A DNA stretch of 64,000 nucleotides. Source: Marivita cryptomonadis. Lineage in GTDB: Bacteria; Pseudomonadota; Alphaproteobacteria; Rhodobacterales; Rhodobacteraceae. The stretch covers positions 1 to 64,000 of the forward strand of contig NZ_JFKD01000012.1 of the NCBI RefSeq assembly GCF_002115725.1, given 5' to 3'. The notes beneath the pieces were generated by a model. It was not told where the DNA came from. It worked only from the letters and a program-made list of their open reading frames with translations, and did no database searches. Numbering within the stretch: the first letter of the stretch is position 1; every line of letters begins with the position of its first letter. Of this stretch, positions 34,503 through 44,096 are shown in pieces. Position numbers and translations under genes: made by a program.

Positions 34503-34778
34503 ATGGACCGCTTCATTATCGAACGCGACATTCCTGGCATCGGTGAGTTTTCCCTGACCGAGCTTTGCGGAGCAGCACGGGCCTCGAACAAGGCACTGGC
34601 CACACTTGGCCCCAGCATTCAGTGGCAGCACTCATATGTGGCCGGTGAGAAAACATTCTGTGTCTATCTCGCCGAGAGCGAGGAAGAAATTCACAAGCAT
34701 GCAGAGTTGAGCGGCATTCCAGTGTCAAACATCACGAAAATTTCCCAGATCATCGATCCATTGACGGCCAACAACTAA
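34503..34778 (+). CDS. DUF4242-family small protein
   Basis: This 91-residue protein opens DRFIIERDIPGIG and continues with WQHSYVAGEKTFCVYLAESEEEIHKHAELSG, a pattern I associate with DUF4242, a ferredoxin-like alpha/beta fold sometimes annotated as nickel-binding. It has no signal peptide. Possible metal ligands are the histidines in QHS and HKHAE and two cysteines. ATG at 34503 follows AAAGGAG. It is followed by a long terminator and is therefore monocistronic, under the divergent LysR regulator. Its biochemical function is not established. Confidence 0.8.
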   Translation: MDRFIIERDIPGIGEFSLTELCGAARASNKALATLGPSIQWQHSYVAGEKTFCVYLAESEEEIHKHAELSGIPVSNITKISQIIDPLTANN

Positions 34779-34793
34779 GTCTCTTGTGACTTT

Positions 34794-34835
34794 AAACAGA
34801 CCGACAACGATTGGCGAATGGTTGTCGGTCTGTTT
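34794..34835 (+). terminator. Long perfect hairpin terminator after the DUF4242 gene
   Basis: AAACAGACCGACAAC and GTTGTCGGTCTGTTT form a perfect 15-bp stem around a 12-nt loop, 15 bp after the stop codon. The flanking A and T runs would allow termination from either side. Confidence 0.85.
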
Positions 34836-34991
34836 GGATTTGCTCCGACCCTCTCGTGATGCCTGAAGGGTCAAAACTTATAAGTTTTGGCAACAGACGA
34901 AAGCGTATGTTTAAGGCACACGCAAAAGAGCGGTCTTTCGTGCGACCACAGTGAACGTTTCACTTTGTCCGCATCGCCGACGCTTGCGACC

Positions 34992-36443
34992 CTACCCGCG
35001 CCCCTTGCCCAAGTGCTTCTTCAACGCGCCTGCGTTCTTTTCGCGGCGGCCTTTATAGGGGTTCTTGTCGCCCTGCCCGCGCAGTGTCAGGCGGATCGGC
35101 GTTCCCGGCATGTCGAAGTCTTCGCGCAGGCCGTTCACCAGATAGCGCTTGTAGCTTTCGGGCATCTTGTCGGGGTGCGAGCACATCACGATGAACCCCG
35201 GCGGACGGGTTTTCGCCTGTGTCATGTAGCGCAGCTTGATCCGCTTGCCCTGCGGTGCGGGCGGCGGGTGCTGTTCCAGCATCACGGCCAGCCAGCGGTT
35301 GAGCTGGGCGGTTGTCACGCGGCGGTTCCAGACGGTGTGGGCTTTGACGATGGCGGCTTGTAAGCGGTCGAGGCCGCGTCCGGTTTTGGCAGAGACGGTG
35401 ACCAACGGCGCGCCGCGCAGCTGCGGGAGGAGGCGTTCGAACTCCTCTTTCAGCATCTTGAGCTTGTCTTGCTTGTCGTCTTCCGTGTCCCATTTGTTCA
35501 CGGCAATGACGACGGCGCGGCCTTCGCGTTCGGCCAGATCCGCGATGCGCAGATCCTGCGATTCAAACGGGATGGCGGCATCCAGTAGGACAACCACGAC
35601 TTCGGCGAATTTGACCGCGCGCAGCCCATCAGACACGGACAGCTTTTCCAGCTTTTCCTGCACCTTGGCCTTTTTGCGCATGCCCGCCGTGTCGAAGATC
35701 CGCATATGCGTGCCGTCCCATTCCGTTTGCACGGAAATGGCATCGCGGGTGATTCCCGCCTCGGGGCCGGTGAGCAGGCGGTCTTCACCAAGGATCTTGT
35801 TGATCAGCGTGGATTTGCCTGCATTGGGGCGACCAACGACGGCGATCTGAAGCGGCTTGGCCTTGGTGATGGCGCGGGGCGCATCCGGGTCTTCATCATC
35901 GACATCTACTTCGGTTTCGGGCGCATCCGCCTCGGCGCGTTTGTCGAATTCATCGGCCAGAGGTTGCAACATCGTATAGAGATCCGGCATGCCTTCGCCG
36001 TGTTCGGCAGAGATGCGGAGCGGTTCACCCAGACCCAGCGCGTATGCTTCAAGAACGCCGGCTTCTGCGGCATTGCCTTCGGCCTTGTTGGCTCCAAGGA
36101 TCACGTGCGCCGCGCGTTTGCGCAGGATTTCTGCGAGCACTTCGTCGGCGGGGGTCACGCCGACACGGGCGTCAATCAGGAACAGGCAGATGTCGGCCAT
36201 GTCCACCGCGCGTTCGGTGAGTTTGCGCATCCGGCCCGGCAGACTTTCGTCTGTAGCCTCTTCCAGACCAGCGGTGTCGATGACGGTAAAGCGGAGATCA
36301 CCCAAACGTGCCGCGCCTTCGCGCAGGTCGCGTGTGACGCCGGGCTGGTCGTCCACCAGTGCCAGTCGCTTGCCGACCAACCGGTTGAACAGAGTCGATT
36401 TGCCGACATTGGGTCGACCGACGATGGCGAGGGTGAAAGACAT
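34992..36443 (-). CDS. der: Ribosome-associated GTPase Der (EngA)
   Basis: This 483-residue double GTPase aids assembly of the 50S ribosomal subunit. The first G domain begins with GRPNVGKST near residue 8 and has DTAGLEE. The second has GRPNAGKST near residue 209, DTAGMRK and NKWD. A KH-like C-terminal domain ends in a basic tail ([23 protein letters not shown], abbreviated as NPYKGRR). Length is normal for alphaproteobacteria. It is downstream of bamB and a YfgM-like gene, an arrangement conserved in many proteobacteria. Confidence 0.96.
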   Translation of the reverse strand: MSFTLAIVGRPNVGKSTLFNRLVGKRLALVDDQPGVTRDLREGAARLGDLRFTVIDTAGLEEATDESLPGRMRKLTERAVDMADICLFLIDARVGVTPADEVLAEILRKRAAHVILGANKAEGNAAEAGVLEAYALGLGEPLRISAEHGEGMPDLYTMLQPLADEFDKRAEADAPETEVDVDDEDPDAPRAITKAKPLQIAVVGRPNAGKSTLINKILGEDRLLTGPEAGITRDAISVQTEWDGTHMRIFDTAGMRKKAKVQEKLEKLSVSDGLRAVKFAEVVVVLLDAAIPFESQDLRIADLAEREGRAVVIAVNKWDTEDDKQDKLKMLKEEFERLLPQLRGAPLVTVSAKTGRGLDRLQAAIVKAHTVWNRRVTTAQLNRWLAVMLEQHPPPAPQGKRIKLRYMTQAKTRPPGFIVMCSHPDKMPESYKRYLVNGLREDFDMPGTPIRLTLRGQGDKNPYKGRREKNAGALKKHLGKGRG

Positions 36444-36510
36444 GGGCGCACAGGACTCCGGTTCAGATCAAGCCGCCCGCCTAGCCTATTTCCCGCGCCT
36501 GTGGAAGGGG

Positions 36511-37839
36511 TCAGCGATAGGCGTGCAGAACACCGTTCGTCGACACGACGTAAAGCGTGCCATTCGCAACAACCGGGCGGGTTGTGGCACCGCCGCGAAT
36601 CTCGGTCTGGCTGACAAGATCACCCGAGGCAGGATCGAAGGACCGCAGGAAACCATCCGACGACGCCACGATCAGACGACCACCTGCGAGGACGGGGCCG
36701 TGATTTGCAAATGCGGCATCGCGTCGACGCTGCGGACGGCGCACCGGTTCGTAGCCGGGAAGATCAACCGCCCAGATCTGCCGACCATCGGTTGCATCGA
36801 GCCTGACCAATTCGTTCAGGTCCGACACGAAGTAGACAGAATTGCCAGCAGGCCAGACCGGGTCCATCGCGCCGTGTGGCGCTGTCCACAGCCGTTCACC
36901 AGAGTTCACGTTCAATGCGACCACATTGCCGGAATGATTCCCGGCATAAACGGTGGCACCTTCGATGACGGGATAGCCGGTGATGTCGTCGACCAGCGAA
37001 ATGGCAAAGCCCTTGCGTGCGCCAACGATATCGGCACTCCAAAGACGCAGACCACCTTGGCGGAACGCGCCCTGCACAGCGCCGCTGCCAAAGGCAAAGA
37101 CCACATGGGTGTTGTTCACGGCGGGTGGTGCCGCTCCGGCGACATTGCCGACATCGCCCAGACCGTCCGATTGCCAACGCACGCGACCGTCTTCGACTTC
37201 GATCGCCCATGCGGTGCTGTCGCCCGCGATCACGTAGACCAGACCGCCGAATACCGTCGGTGCCCCGGTGGCTGTGGCTTGCAAGCGCTGAGTCCAAATC
37301 GCTTGCCCGCTTGCCGCATCAAGCGCAGTGAGCGTGCCGAAACCGGAGGTGACGTAGAGACGGCCATTGTCGTGGGCAAGCCCACCCGCCAAAGCCTGAG
37401 ATGCGTCGTCGCGCAAGGGCGCAAGGTTGTAGGACCAGAGCGCTTCACCACTGGTTGAGGTGGCAGACACCCGGCCCGCACTGTCAATCGTGTACACACG
37501 GCCATCTGCGACAACTGGATCGGTGATGATCCGCGCACGACGTTTGTCGCCCTGTCCGATTGAGGTGGACCAGATCGGGGTCAGAGTGTCGGACAACGCC
37601 GCGTGCGTGGTGCGCACGGACGGGCTGACATGGCTTTGGGGCCAGGCCGCGTTGTTCGTGGCAGCGGGCAGATTTGCGGCAAGTGTGATGTTCTCGAGCG
37701 CTGCTGCATCGGCGTTGGCAGAATCCTGCAGAACTTCGCGGACGCCTAAACGTTCACCCGGCAGGATGATTTCGCGATCCGTACACCCGGCCAAGACTCC
37801 GGTTGCGATCACGCTGGCCAAAAGGAATTTAACTTGCAC
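36511..37839 (-). CDS. bamB: Outer-membrane assembly lipoprotein BamB
   Basis: This 442-residue lipoprotein has a type II signal with lipobox LAGC (VIATGVLAGC), so it should be anchored in the outer membrane facing the periplasm. The rest is an eight-blade propeller with PQQ-like repeats, such as GQAIWTQRLQATATGAP and GERLWTAPHGAMDP. These repeats are structural and do not bind PQQ here. The start is GTG at 37839, preceded by AGGGCAGGG. BamB works with BamA, encoded at 54529-56871. Confidence 0.9.
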   Translation of the reverse strand: MQVKFLLASVIATGVLAGCTDREIILPGERLGVREVLQDSANADAAALENITLAANLPAATNNAAWPQSHVSPSVRTTHAALSDTLTPIWSTSIGQGDKRRARIITDPVVADGRVYTIDSAGRVSATSTSGEALWSYNLAPLRDDASQALAGGLAHDNGRLYVTSGFGTLTALDAASGQAIWTQRLQATATGAPTVFGGLVYVIAGDSTAWAIEVEDGRVRWQSDGLGDVGNVAGAAPPAVNNTHVVFAFGSGAVQGAFRQGGLRLWSADIVGARKGFAISLVDDITGYPVIEGATVYAGNHSGNVVALNVNSGERLWTAPHGAMDPVWPAGNSVYFVSDLNELVRLDATDGRQIWAVDLPGYEPVRRPQRRRDAAFANHGPVLAGGRLIVASSDGFLRSFDPASGDLVSQTEIRGGATTRPVVANGTLYVVSTNGVLHAYR

Positions 37840-37887
37840 TGCCCTGCCCTCGTCTTTTTGTCGTGTCGGACCGCTCCGGCCCTCCGA

Positions 37888-38544
37888 TCAGGACGCCTCG
37901 ATCTCGCCCCCTAGCGCCACAATCAACTGAGAAGCCCGTCGGCGCAAGCCTGCTGTCAGTTCCGAATCCGCCAGAATGCTATTGAGCCGCGTCAAAGCGG
38001 CCTCGGTATCGCCCGCTTCGATCTCGATCAGGGCCAATTGCTCTTCGGCAAGAAGGCGCAGGGGCGCGCCCGGGGCCGCCATAGCTTCGAATGCGACGCG
38101 GCGTTCGTCGGCTCCAAGCGGGCTTTCGGGGCGGGTCAATGCCTTGAAGCTTGCGATCTGGCGGTAGATTTCGGGCAGATCGCCGTCGGTCGCCGCGGCA
38201 CTGAGGCGGTCAGCCGCAGCGCTGCCATTGCCATCAAGTGCTTCTTCGGCGGCGATCAGCATATCGAGCATGGCCGCGCCTTCTGCAGTGGGGGCGTCAA
38301 TCTGGTCGAGTGCGTTGACCCGGTCAGCAGCTTCGTCGTTTTCCAATGCCGCGAAAATGGCATCGCCGAAGGATTGTGCTTTTGCGGTTTGAGCGGCGCG
38401 CGTGTATTCGCGGTAGGCGGTTCCGCCGACCAGTAACAGAACGGTCAGCACCGCAATCCAGCCGTAGCGGCGCATCAAGCCGAAAAGCCGGTCGCGACGG
38501 ACCTCTTCGGTCACCTCTTCGATAAAGCTGTCTGTGTCGCTCAC
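37888..38544 (-). CDS. YfgM-like tetratricopeptide membrane protein
   Basis: This 218-residue protein has a short cytoplasmic N-terminus (VSDTDSFIEEVTEEVRRD), one membrane helix (GWIAVLTVLLLVGGTAYRE) and a periplasmic TPR-like region of helical repeats rich in Ala and Glu. YfgM-family proteins associate with the SecYEG translocon and periplasmic chaperones. I use GTG at 38544 with AGGGGG upstream; an earlier frame has no start signal. It is the first gene of the YfgM-like/bamB/der group. Confidence 0.82.
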   Translation of the reverse strand: MSDTDSFIEEVTEEVRRDRLFGLMRRYGWIAVLTVLLLVGGTAYREYTRAAQTAKAQSFGDAIFAALENDEAADRVNALDQIDAPTAEGAAMLDMLIAAEEALDGNGSAAADRLSAAATDGDLPEIYRQIASFKALTRPESPLGADERRVAFEAMAAPGAPLRLLAEEQLALIEIEAGDTEAALTRLNSILADSELTAGLRRRASQLIVALGGEIEAS

Positions 38545-38884
38545 CCGCAAGCCCCCTTTGACGTGCGCCTCTTGTCGGACGCGCGTGGATTTCGCCTCTC
38601 TTATCGTGATGAGACGCAGGTGCCAAGCCGGGGTTTTGACCCCATTTCGTCCCAACATCTGTCGGGACGGCGTGCAGCGCGCCCAATTCTGCGGCATAAA
38701 TGCTCCAGCCGCCCCAAGGGGAACTAAACCAATCGGTTCAGCTTGAAAAAACTTGGCGGCAGGATTAATCTAAACTGATTAGTTTACCGTATTAAATTTG
38801 TCAGCTGACGAGTTCGGATACGGCTCAGACTTCCGGGGCGTCAGCACCCGTATAACGATAGGCCGGCAGGACAAGGTTCGTCTG
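38545..38884. promoter_or_regulatory. Divergent region with TetR-type palindrome
   Basis: This 340-bp gap between the YfgM-like gene and the RND operon contains TAAACT-GATT-AGTTTA at 38771-38786, with perfect 6-bp arms. The surroundings are AT-rich, consistent with a promoter for the efflux genes. The pattern resembles operators of TetR/AcrR-type repressors that control RND pumps. No such repressor is encoded in the window. Nothing else is evident. Confidence 0.5.
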
Positions 38885-40189
38885 ATGCGCATAGTTCCCC
38901 TGATCACCGCATGTCTGGTGGCGCTTGTTTTGTTTGGTCTCGTGATCGAGCGCGAACGCTTCTTCGCCTTGGTGTCCGACCTCAGCCCACGCTCTGAGAC
39001 AGTCGCGCCGGATGCCCCCGTGGCCAGTGCACCTGCACCGGAAGTCGCGCCTCAGGCGGACGCCGTTGAAGACGGAGTGATCCGGGTGATGGCGAAACGG
39101 TCGGTGGCACAGGAAGTCGGCACACAAGTCCGACTGCGCGGCGAAACTGAAGCCGCGCGTCAGGTGTCCGTCGTCTCTGAAGTCAGCGGCAAGATCGTGT
39201 CACAACCCTTGCGCAAAGGCGCGTTTGTTGAGGAAGGCCAATTGCTGTGCTCGGTCGATCCGGGCACGCGGCAATCTGCATTGGCCGAGGCGACGGCGCG
39301 TTTGGCCGAAGCGCAATCACGCCGGCCCGAAGTCGAGGCGCGTATCCCCGAGGCAAAAGCTCGGGTGGCCGAAGCGAAGGCGCGGCTTGAAGAGGCACGT
39401 ATCAACGCCACCGCTGCCGAAAGGTTGAGCCAAGACGGGTTTGCCAGCCAGACCCGAGTCGCAAATACCGAAGCCTCGGTGCAAAGCGCGCAGGCTGCGA
39501 TCACCACGGCAGAAGCTGGCCTCAAGGCCGCCGAGGCCGGTTTGGACGGTCTGAGCGCAAGCATCGAAACGGCACAAGCCGCGGTGACGCGCGCGCAGAC
39601 CGACATCGACAGGCTCGAGATCACAGCACCTTTTGCCGGAGTGCTTGAAACAGATACGGCGGAATTGGGCAGCCTTCTGCAACCCGGCGGGCTGTGTGCC
39701 ACGGTGATCCAGCTTGACCCAATGAAGGTCGTCGGCTTTGTGCCGGAAACAGAAATCAGCCGCGTTGAAGTGGGCGCATTGGCCGGTGCTCGTCTCAACG
39801 AAGGGCCGGACCTGCAGGCGCGCGTGACGTTCCTGTCACGCTCGGCCGATCCGACCACCCGCACCTTTCGGGTCGAGCTCACAGTGCCGAACCCCGATCT
39901 GGCGATCCGCGACGGGCAAACCGCAGAGATCCTGATCCAATCACAAGGTGTGATGGCGCATGTGTTGGCCTCGTCCTCGTTGACGCTGAGCGATGACGGC
40001 ACGCTAGGTGTTCGAATTATAGACGCCGACAGCGCAGCGCAGTTCGTGCCCGTTATGGTGCTGCGGGATGCACCCGAAGGTATTTACGTGACAGGTCTCC
40101 CCGATCAGGTGGACGTGATCACTGTGGGGCAGGAATTCGTCACTGACGGCGTGACCGTCGCCCCCAGCTTTGAAGAGGTCATCCAATGA
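38885..40189 (+). CDS. RND efflux periplasmic adaptor (membrane fusion protein)
   Basis: This 434-residue protein has an N-terminal membrane anchor (VPLITACLVALVLFGLVIE), a Pro/Ala-rich linker, a lipoyl/barrel-sandwich half (VSGKIVSQPLRKGAFVEEGQLLCSVD), a long alpha-helical hairpin of Ala/Glu/Arg repeats (about 150-260), the second lipoyl half (ITAPFAGVLETDTAELGSLLQPG) and beta-barrel/membrane-proximal domains. It links an inner-membrane pump to an outer-membrane channel. I start at ATG 38885; the frame is open further left. It overlaps the pump gene by 4 bp. No TolC-like gene is present here. Confidence 0.88.
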   Translation: MRIVPLITACLVALVLFGLVIERERFFALVSDLSPRSETVAPDAPVASAPAPEVAPQADAVEDGVIRVMAKRSVAQEVGTQVRLRGETEAARQVSVVSEVSGKIVSQPLRKGAFVEEGQLLCSVDPGTRQSALAEATARLAEAQSRRPEVEARIPEAKARVAEAKARLEEARINATAAERLSQDGFASQTRVANTEASVQSAQAAITTAEAGLKAAEAGLDGLSASIETAQAAVTRAQTDIDRLEITAPFAGVLETDTAELGSLLQPGGLCATVIQLDPMKVVGFVPETEISRVEVGALAGARLNEGPDLQARVTFLSRSADPTTRTFRVELTVPNPDLAIRDGQTAEILIQSQGVMAHVLASSSLTLSDDGTLGVRIIDADSAAQFVPVMVLRDAPEGIYVTGLPDQVDVITVGQEFVTDGVTVAPSFEEVIQ

Positions 40190-43100
40190 CCGGAATCGTC
40201 GACTGGGCTGCCGAACGCGCCCGCATGGTGCTGGCGTTCATCGCGCTGTCACTGGCGATTGGCACATATGCGTATGTCGGCCTGCCCAAGGAGGGCGAGC
40301 CGGATATCGAGATCCCCGCGCTGTTCGTGTCCACCGTGTTTCCGGGGATATCGGCGGCGGACAGCGAAACGCTGCTTGTCAAACCGATGGAGACCGAACT
40401 TGCCGATCTTGACGGGCTGAAGTCTTTGTCTGGCACGGCCGCCGAAGGTTATGCCGGTGTCGCGCTGGAATTCGAGTTCGGTTGGGACAAGACGCAGGTC
40501 ATGGCGGATGTGCGGGACGCGATGAACAAGGCGCAGTCCAAGTTCCCCGCCGGGGCCGAACAGTATTCGATCACCGAAATCAACTTTTCCGAATTCCCCA
40601 TCGTCATCGTCAACCTGACCGGCCCAGTGCCAGAACGGACGATGGCGCGCGTGGCGAAGGATCTGCAGGATCGGCTTGAGTCACTGGATTCTGTGCTTGA
40701 GGCCGGGATTGCGGGCAACCGGGACGAGATGCTTGAAGTGGTGATCGACCCGCTCAAGCTGGAAAGCTACAACGTCACCGCAAGCGAATTGATCAATGTT
40801 GTTCAGAACAACAACCAATTGATCGCAGCGGGTGAATTGCGCAGCGATCAGGGCAGCTTTGCAGTCAAGATTCCTTCGAGTTTCGACGACCAGCGTGATG
40901 TCTACGACCTACCCGTCAAGGTAAATGGCGACCGCGTGGTCACCTTGGGGGATCTGGCGACGATCAACCTGACCTTTGAAGACCGGATGGGCACGGCGCG
41001 GTTCAACGGGGAAAAGACGCTGGCGCTGCAAGTGGTCAAGCGCAAGGGCTTCAACCTGATCGACACAGCTGACGCCGTGAAAGCCGAAGTGGCCGCCGCC
41101 GAGGCGAACTGGCCGCCTGAATTGCAGGCGGCTGTGACCGTCGGAACATCAAACGACCAGTCCCGGATTGTGGACAGCATGGTCAAACAGCTTGAAGGCT
41201 CGGTTCTGACTGCCATTGCGCTGGTGATGATCGTGGTTCTGGCCGCGCTCGGTTTGCGCGCAGCGTTGCTGGTGGGGTTCGCGATCCCGACCTCGTTCCT
41301 TTTGTGCTTTGTATTCCTGTCGATCATGGAGGTCAGTATTTCGAACATCGTGATGTTCGGCTTGATCCTTGCGGTGGGGATGCTGGTCGACGGGGCCATC
41401 GTGGTCGTTGAATATGCCGACAAGCGCATCAGCGAAGGCTCGGGCCCGATGCACGCCTATGTCGAAGCAGCCAAGCGGATGTTCTGGCCGGTGGTCAGCT
41501 CCACCGCCACCACGCTTTGTGCCTTCCTGCCGATGTTGTTCTGGCCGGGGGTGCCGGGCGAATTCATGGGCATGTTGCCGGTCACTCTGATTTTCGTACT
41601 GTCCGCCTCATTGGTGGTGGCGCTGGTGTACCTGCCCGTGATGGGCGGGGTGACCGGACGGTTCTCGCGGATGCTGGATCGGGCCTCGCAGGGGCTCAGG
41701 GCGAATACCTCGTGGCTGCTGCGCGCCGCTATGGTGCCTGTGGTGCTGGGGATGCTGTTCATCGGCGCATTGTTGCTACTGGATCCGGCGTTCCTGTTCC
41801 CCCCAATTGCCGATGGCATTGCCGCACATGTTCCGGGGATCATACTGTTTCTTCTGGGGTCGGTACTGGCCTCGATCGTGTTGGACGCGGCGTCGATCAA
41901 ATGGAAACGCAAGCGGGTCGAGGGAAGACGTCAGCGCACGGTATTTGGCTATTTCATCAAATTCATCGCGGGCAACCCGATCATGCCCATCGTGGCCGGT
42001 GCCGGTGTTCTGGCCTTCGTGTTCAGCGTGTTCACTTATTTCGGCGAGAACAACAATGGCGTGGAGTTCTTTGTCGAATCCGAACCCGAACAGGCCATCG
42101 TCTATGTCCGCGCCCGCGGCAACCTGAGCCTTGCGGAAAAAGACGCCTTGGTGATGCGGGCCGAGGACATCGTGCTGGCGCATCCCGGCGTGAAGAACGC
42201 GTTTTCCTTTGCCGGTGAAGGCGGGTTGAACACTGATGCCAGCGGCGCTGCCGTGCCCAAGGACACCATCGGTCAGGTACAGCTTGAGACCATCCCATGG
42301 GAAGACCGCGCGGACCGCCCCGATCTGGACGGTGATATCGTGCTGGCCGAATTGACCGAGCAGCTGCAGGTCATTCCCGGTGTCGAGATCGAAATACTCT
42401 CGCAGAACCGAGGCCCCGCCAGTGGCAAACCCGTGCATTTGCGGCTCAAGGCTGATGACTGGGACACGCTGCTGGCCTCGACCGCACTGGCGCGCGATAA
42501 GTTCGATACAACTGCGGGCGTGACGCTGATCGAAGACACGATGCCCCTGCCCGGCATCGACTGGCAGATCGACGTCGATGTCGAAAAGGCCGGACGCTAC
42601 GGTGCCAACGTGGCTGTGGTCGGCGCAATGGTGCAATTGGTGACGCGGGGCATCCTGCTGGATACAATGCGCGTGGACAGCTCGGACGAAGAGATCGAGA
42701 TAAGGGTGCGTTTGCCCGAAGAAGATCGGTTCCTGTCCACACTGGACACGTTGCGTGTGCGCACCGCAGACGGGCTTGTGCCGCTGTCGAATTTCATCAC
42801 CCGCCAGCCGGTGGCCAAGCTGTCCGAGATCAACCGTGTTGATCAAAAGCGCTATTTCGACGTCAAAGCCGATGTGCTGCCAGGCTTATTCAAGCTGGTG
42901 ACAGACGGACCGGACGGCGCAACCACCTTGGCCACTCTCCAAGAGACCGAAGGCGGAGCGATCGTCGGGCCGAACGGCACAGGCTACGCACTGTTTGAAT
43001 CGCCATCTGTCACAATAGCCGAAGCAACCTCTGCCATCGAAGACGGCGCGCGGGTGGTTCCGATCAATGCCAACGAGCGCATTGCCGAGTTGACCACGTG

Positions 43101-43953
43101 GCTCGAAGCCAACCCCCTGCCCGGCATCGATTGGGAATGGACCGGCGATCAGGAAGAACAGGCCGAAAGCCAAGCCTTCCTCGGCAGCGCATTTGGCGCG
43201 GCACTTGGGCTGATGTTCATCATCCTGCTGGCGCAGTTCAACAGCTTCTACAACGCGGTTCTGGTGCTGCTGGCGGTCGTGCTGTCCACCACGGGGGTTC
43301 TGATCGGGATGCTGGTCATGGATCAGACCTTCAGCATCATCATGACGGGCACCGGAATTGTCGCCTTGGCCGGGATCGTGGTGAACAACAACATTGTTCT
43401 GATCGACACCTATCAGGAATACTCCCGCTACATGCCACGGATCGAAGCGATTGTGCGCACCGCCGAGGATCGTATCCGTCCGGTGCTGCTGACCACCATC
43501 ACCACGATGGCAGGACTTGCGCCGATGATGTTCGGCCTCAGTCTTGATTTCTTTGGGGGGGGCTATTCGATCAACAGCCCGACCGCGTTGTGGTGGAAAC
43601 AGCTTGCGACTGCGGTTGTGTTCGGATTGGGCATCGCCACGGTTCTGACGCTGGTCTTCACCCCGTCGATGTTGGCGGCGCGCGTCTGGTTCAGCACCTA
43701 TGCGCTGTGGTTCTTCCGTCTTCTGGCGCGTCTGGGCGGCGGCAGCGCAAGCCGTGCGGGACGTGATTGGGCGCTGCAACGGGCCGCACGCAAGCTGAAA
43801 TCGCCGACGATTCTTTGGGATGACGGCGAATCACTTGGCGACTCAGACTATGAAGATGGGTCCACAGGGGCACCTGCGCTGGAAGATCTGAAGCGCGTTT
43901 TGCAGCGTTCCCATGCGAATGAGGGTACTCCACCAGTGCGTGCCGCTGAATAA
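40186..43953 (+). CDS. RND-family efflux transporter permease, enlarged
   Basis: This proton-driven inner-membrane pump has 1,255 residues, versus about 1,040 for AcrB-type proteins. Family landmarks include FPGISAADSETLLVKPMETEL, GLILAVGMLVDGAIVVVEYA with the conserved Asp, and the later VALAGIVVNNNIVLIDTY. An extra segment of about 90 residues with two hydrophobic stretches lies near residues 500-590, between the two membrane halves. A charged cytoplasmic tail of about 70 residues follows the last helix. It is coupled to the adaptor gene by a 4-bp overlap. Substrates cannot be predicted. Confidence 0.88.
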   Translation: MTGIVDWAAERARMVLAFIALSLAIGTYAYVGLPKEGEPDIEIPALFVSTVFPGISAADSETLLVKPMETELADLDGLKSLSGTAAEGYAGVALEFEFGWDKTQVMADVRDAMNKAQSKFPAGAEQYSITEINFSEFPIVIVNLTGPVPERTMARVAKDLQDRLESLDSVLEAGIAGNRDEMLEVVIDPLKLESYNVTASELINVVQNNNQLIAAGELRSDQGSFAVKIPSSFDDQRDVYDLPVKVNGDRVVTLGDLATINLTFEDRMGTARFNGEKTLALQVVKRKGFNLIDTADAVKAEVAAAEANWPPELQAAVTVGTSNDQSRIVDSMVKQLEGSVLTAIALVMIVVLAALGLRAALLVGFAIPTSFLLCFVFLSIMEVSISNIVMFGLILAVGMLVDGAIVVVEYADKRISEGSGPMHAYVEAAKRMFWPVVSSTATTLCAFLPMLFWPGVPGEFMGMLPVTLIFVLSASLVVALVYLPVMGGVTGRFSRMLDRASQGLRANTSWLLRAAMVPVVLGMLFIGALLLLDPAFLFPPIADGIAAHVPGIILFLLGSVLASIVLDAASIKWKRKRVEGRRQRTVFGYFIKFIAGNPIMPIVAGAGVLAFVFSVFTYFGENNNGVEFFVESEPEQAIVYVRARGNLSLAEKDALVMRAEDIVLAHPGVKNAFSFAGEGGLNTDASGAAVPKDTIGQVQLETIPWEDRADRPDLDGDIVLAELTEQLQVIPGVEIEILSQNRGPASGKPVHLRLKADDWDTLLASTALARDKFDTTAGVTLIEDTMPLPGIDWQIDVDVEKAGRYGANVAVVGAMVQLVTRGILLDTMRVDSSDEEIEIRVRLPEEDRFLSTLDTLRVRTADGLVPLSNFITRQPVAKLSEINRVDQKRYFDVKADVLPGLFKLVTDGPDGATTLATLQETEGGAIVGPNGTGYALFESPSVTIAEATSAIEDGARVVPINANERIAELTTWLEANPLPGIDWEWTGDQEEQAESQAFLGSAFGAALGLMFIILLAQFNSFYNAVLVLLAVVLSTTGVLIGMLVMDQTFSIIMTGTGIVALAGIVVNNNIVLIDTYQEYSRYMPRIEAIVRTAEDRIRPVLLTTITTMAGLAPMMFGLSLDFFGGGYSINSPTALWWKQLATAVVFGLGIATVLTLVFTPSMLAARVWFSTYALWFFRLLARLGGGSASRAGRDWALQRAARKLKSPTILWDDGESLGDSDYEDGSTGAPALEDLKRVLQRSHANEGTPPVRAAE

Positions 43954-44041
43954 TGTGGCAACACTGAAGAGCTGTGCTACACTATCTTTAGAAGAGTTGA
44001 ACATTGTTTCCCGATTGTGAACCTGAACGGGAGACCGTTTG

Positions 44042-44075
44042 GTGATTATGGCTTTTTTGTGTTAGCCAGAATCAC
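44042..44075 (+). promoter_or_regulatory. Inverted repeat before the VPEID-CTERM gene
   Basis: GTGATT...GGCT at 44042-44053 pairs with AGCC...AATCAC at 44064-44075 across a 2x2 internal loop and a 10-nt T-rich loop. It lies 21 bp before the start codon, directly ahead of the AGGAGGT ribosome binding site. It could be an operator or a 5'-UTR hairpin. Confidence 0.4.
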
Positions 44076-44096
44076 TGTTCTTTAGGAGGTACTCGA

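Noticed and set aside
36511..37839. PQQ-type repeats suggesting a second quinoprotein dehydrogenase
   Set aside because: Lipobox, length, and position beside der and a YfgM-like gene identify BamB, whose propeller repeats do not bind PQQ.
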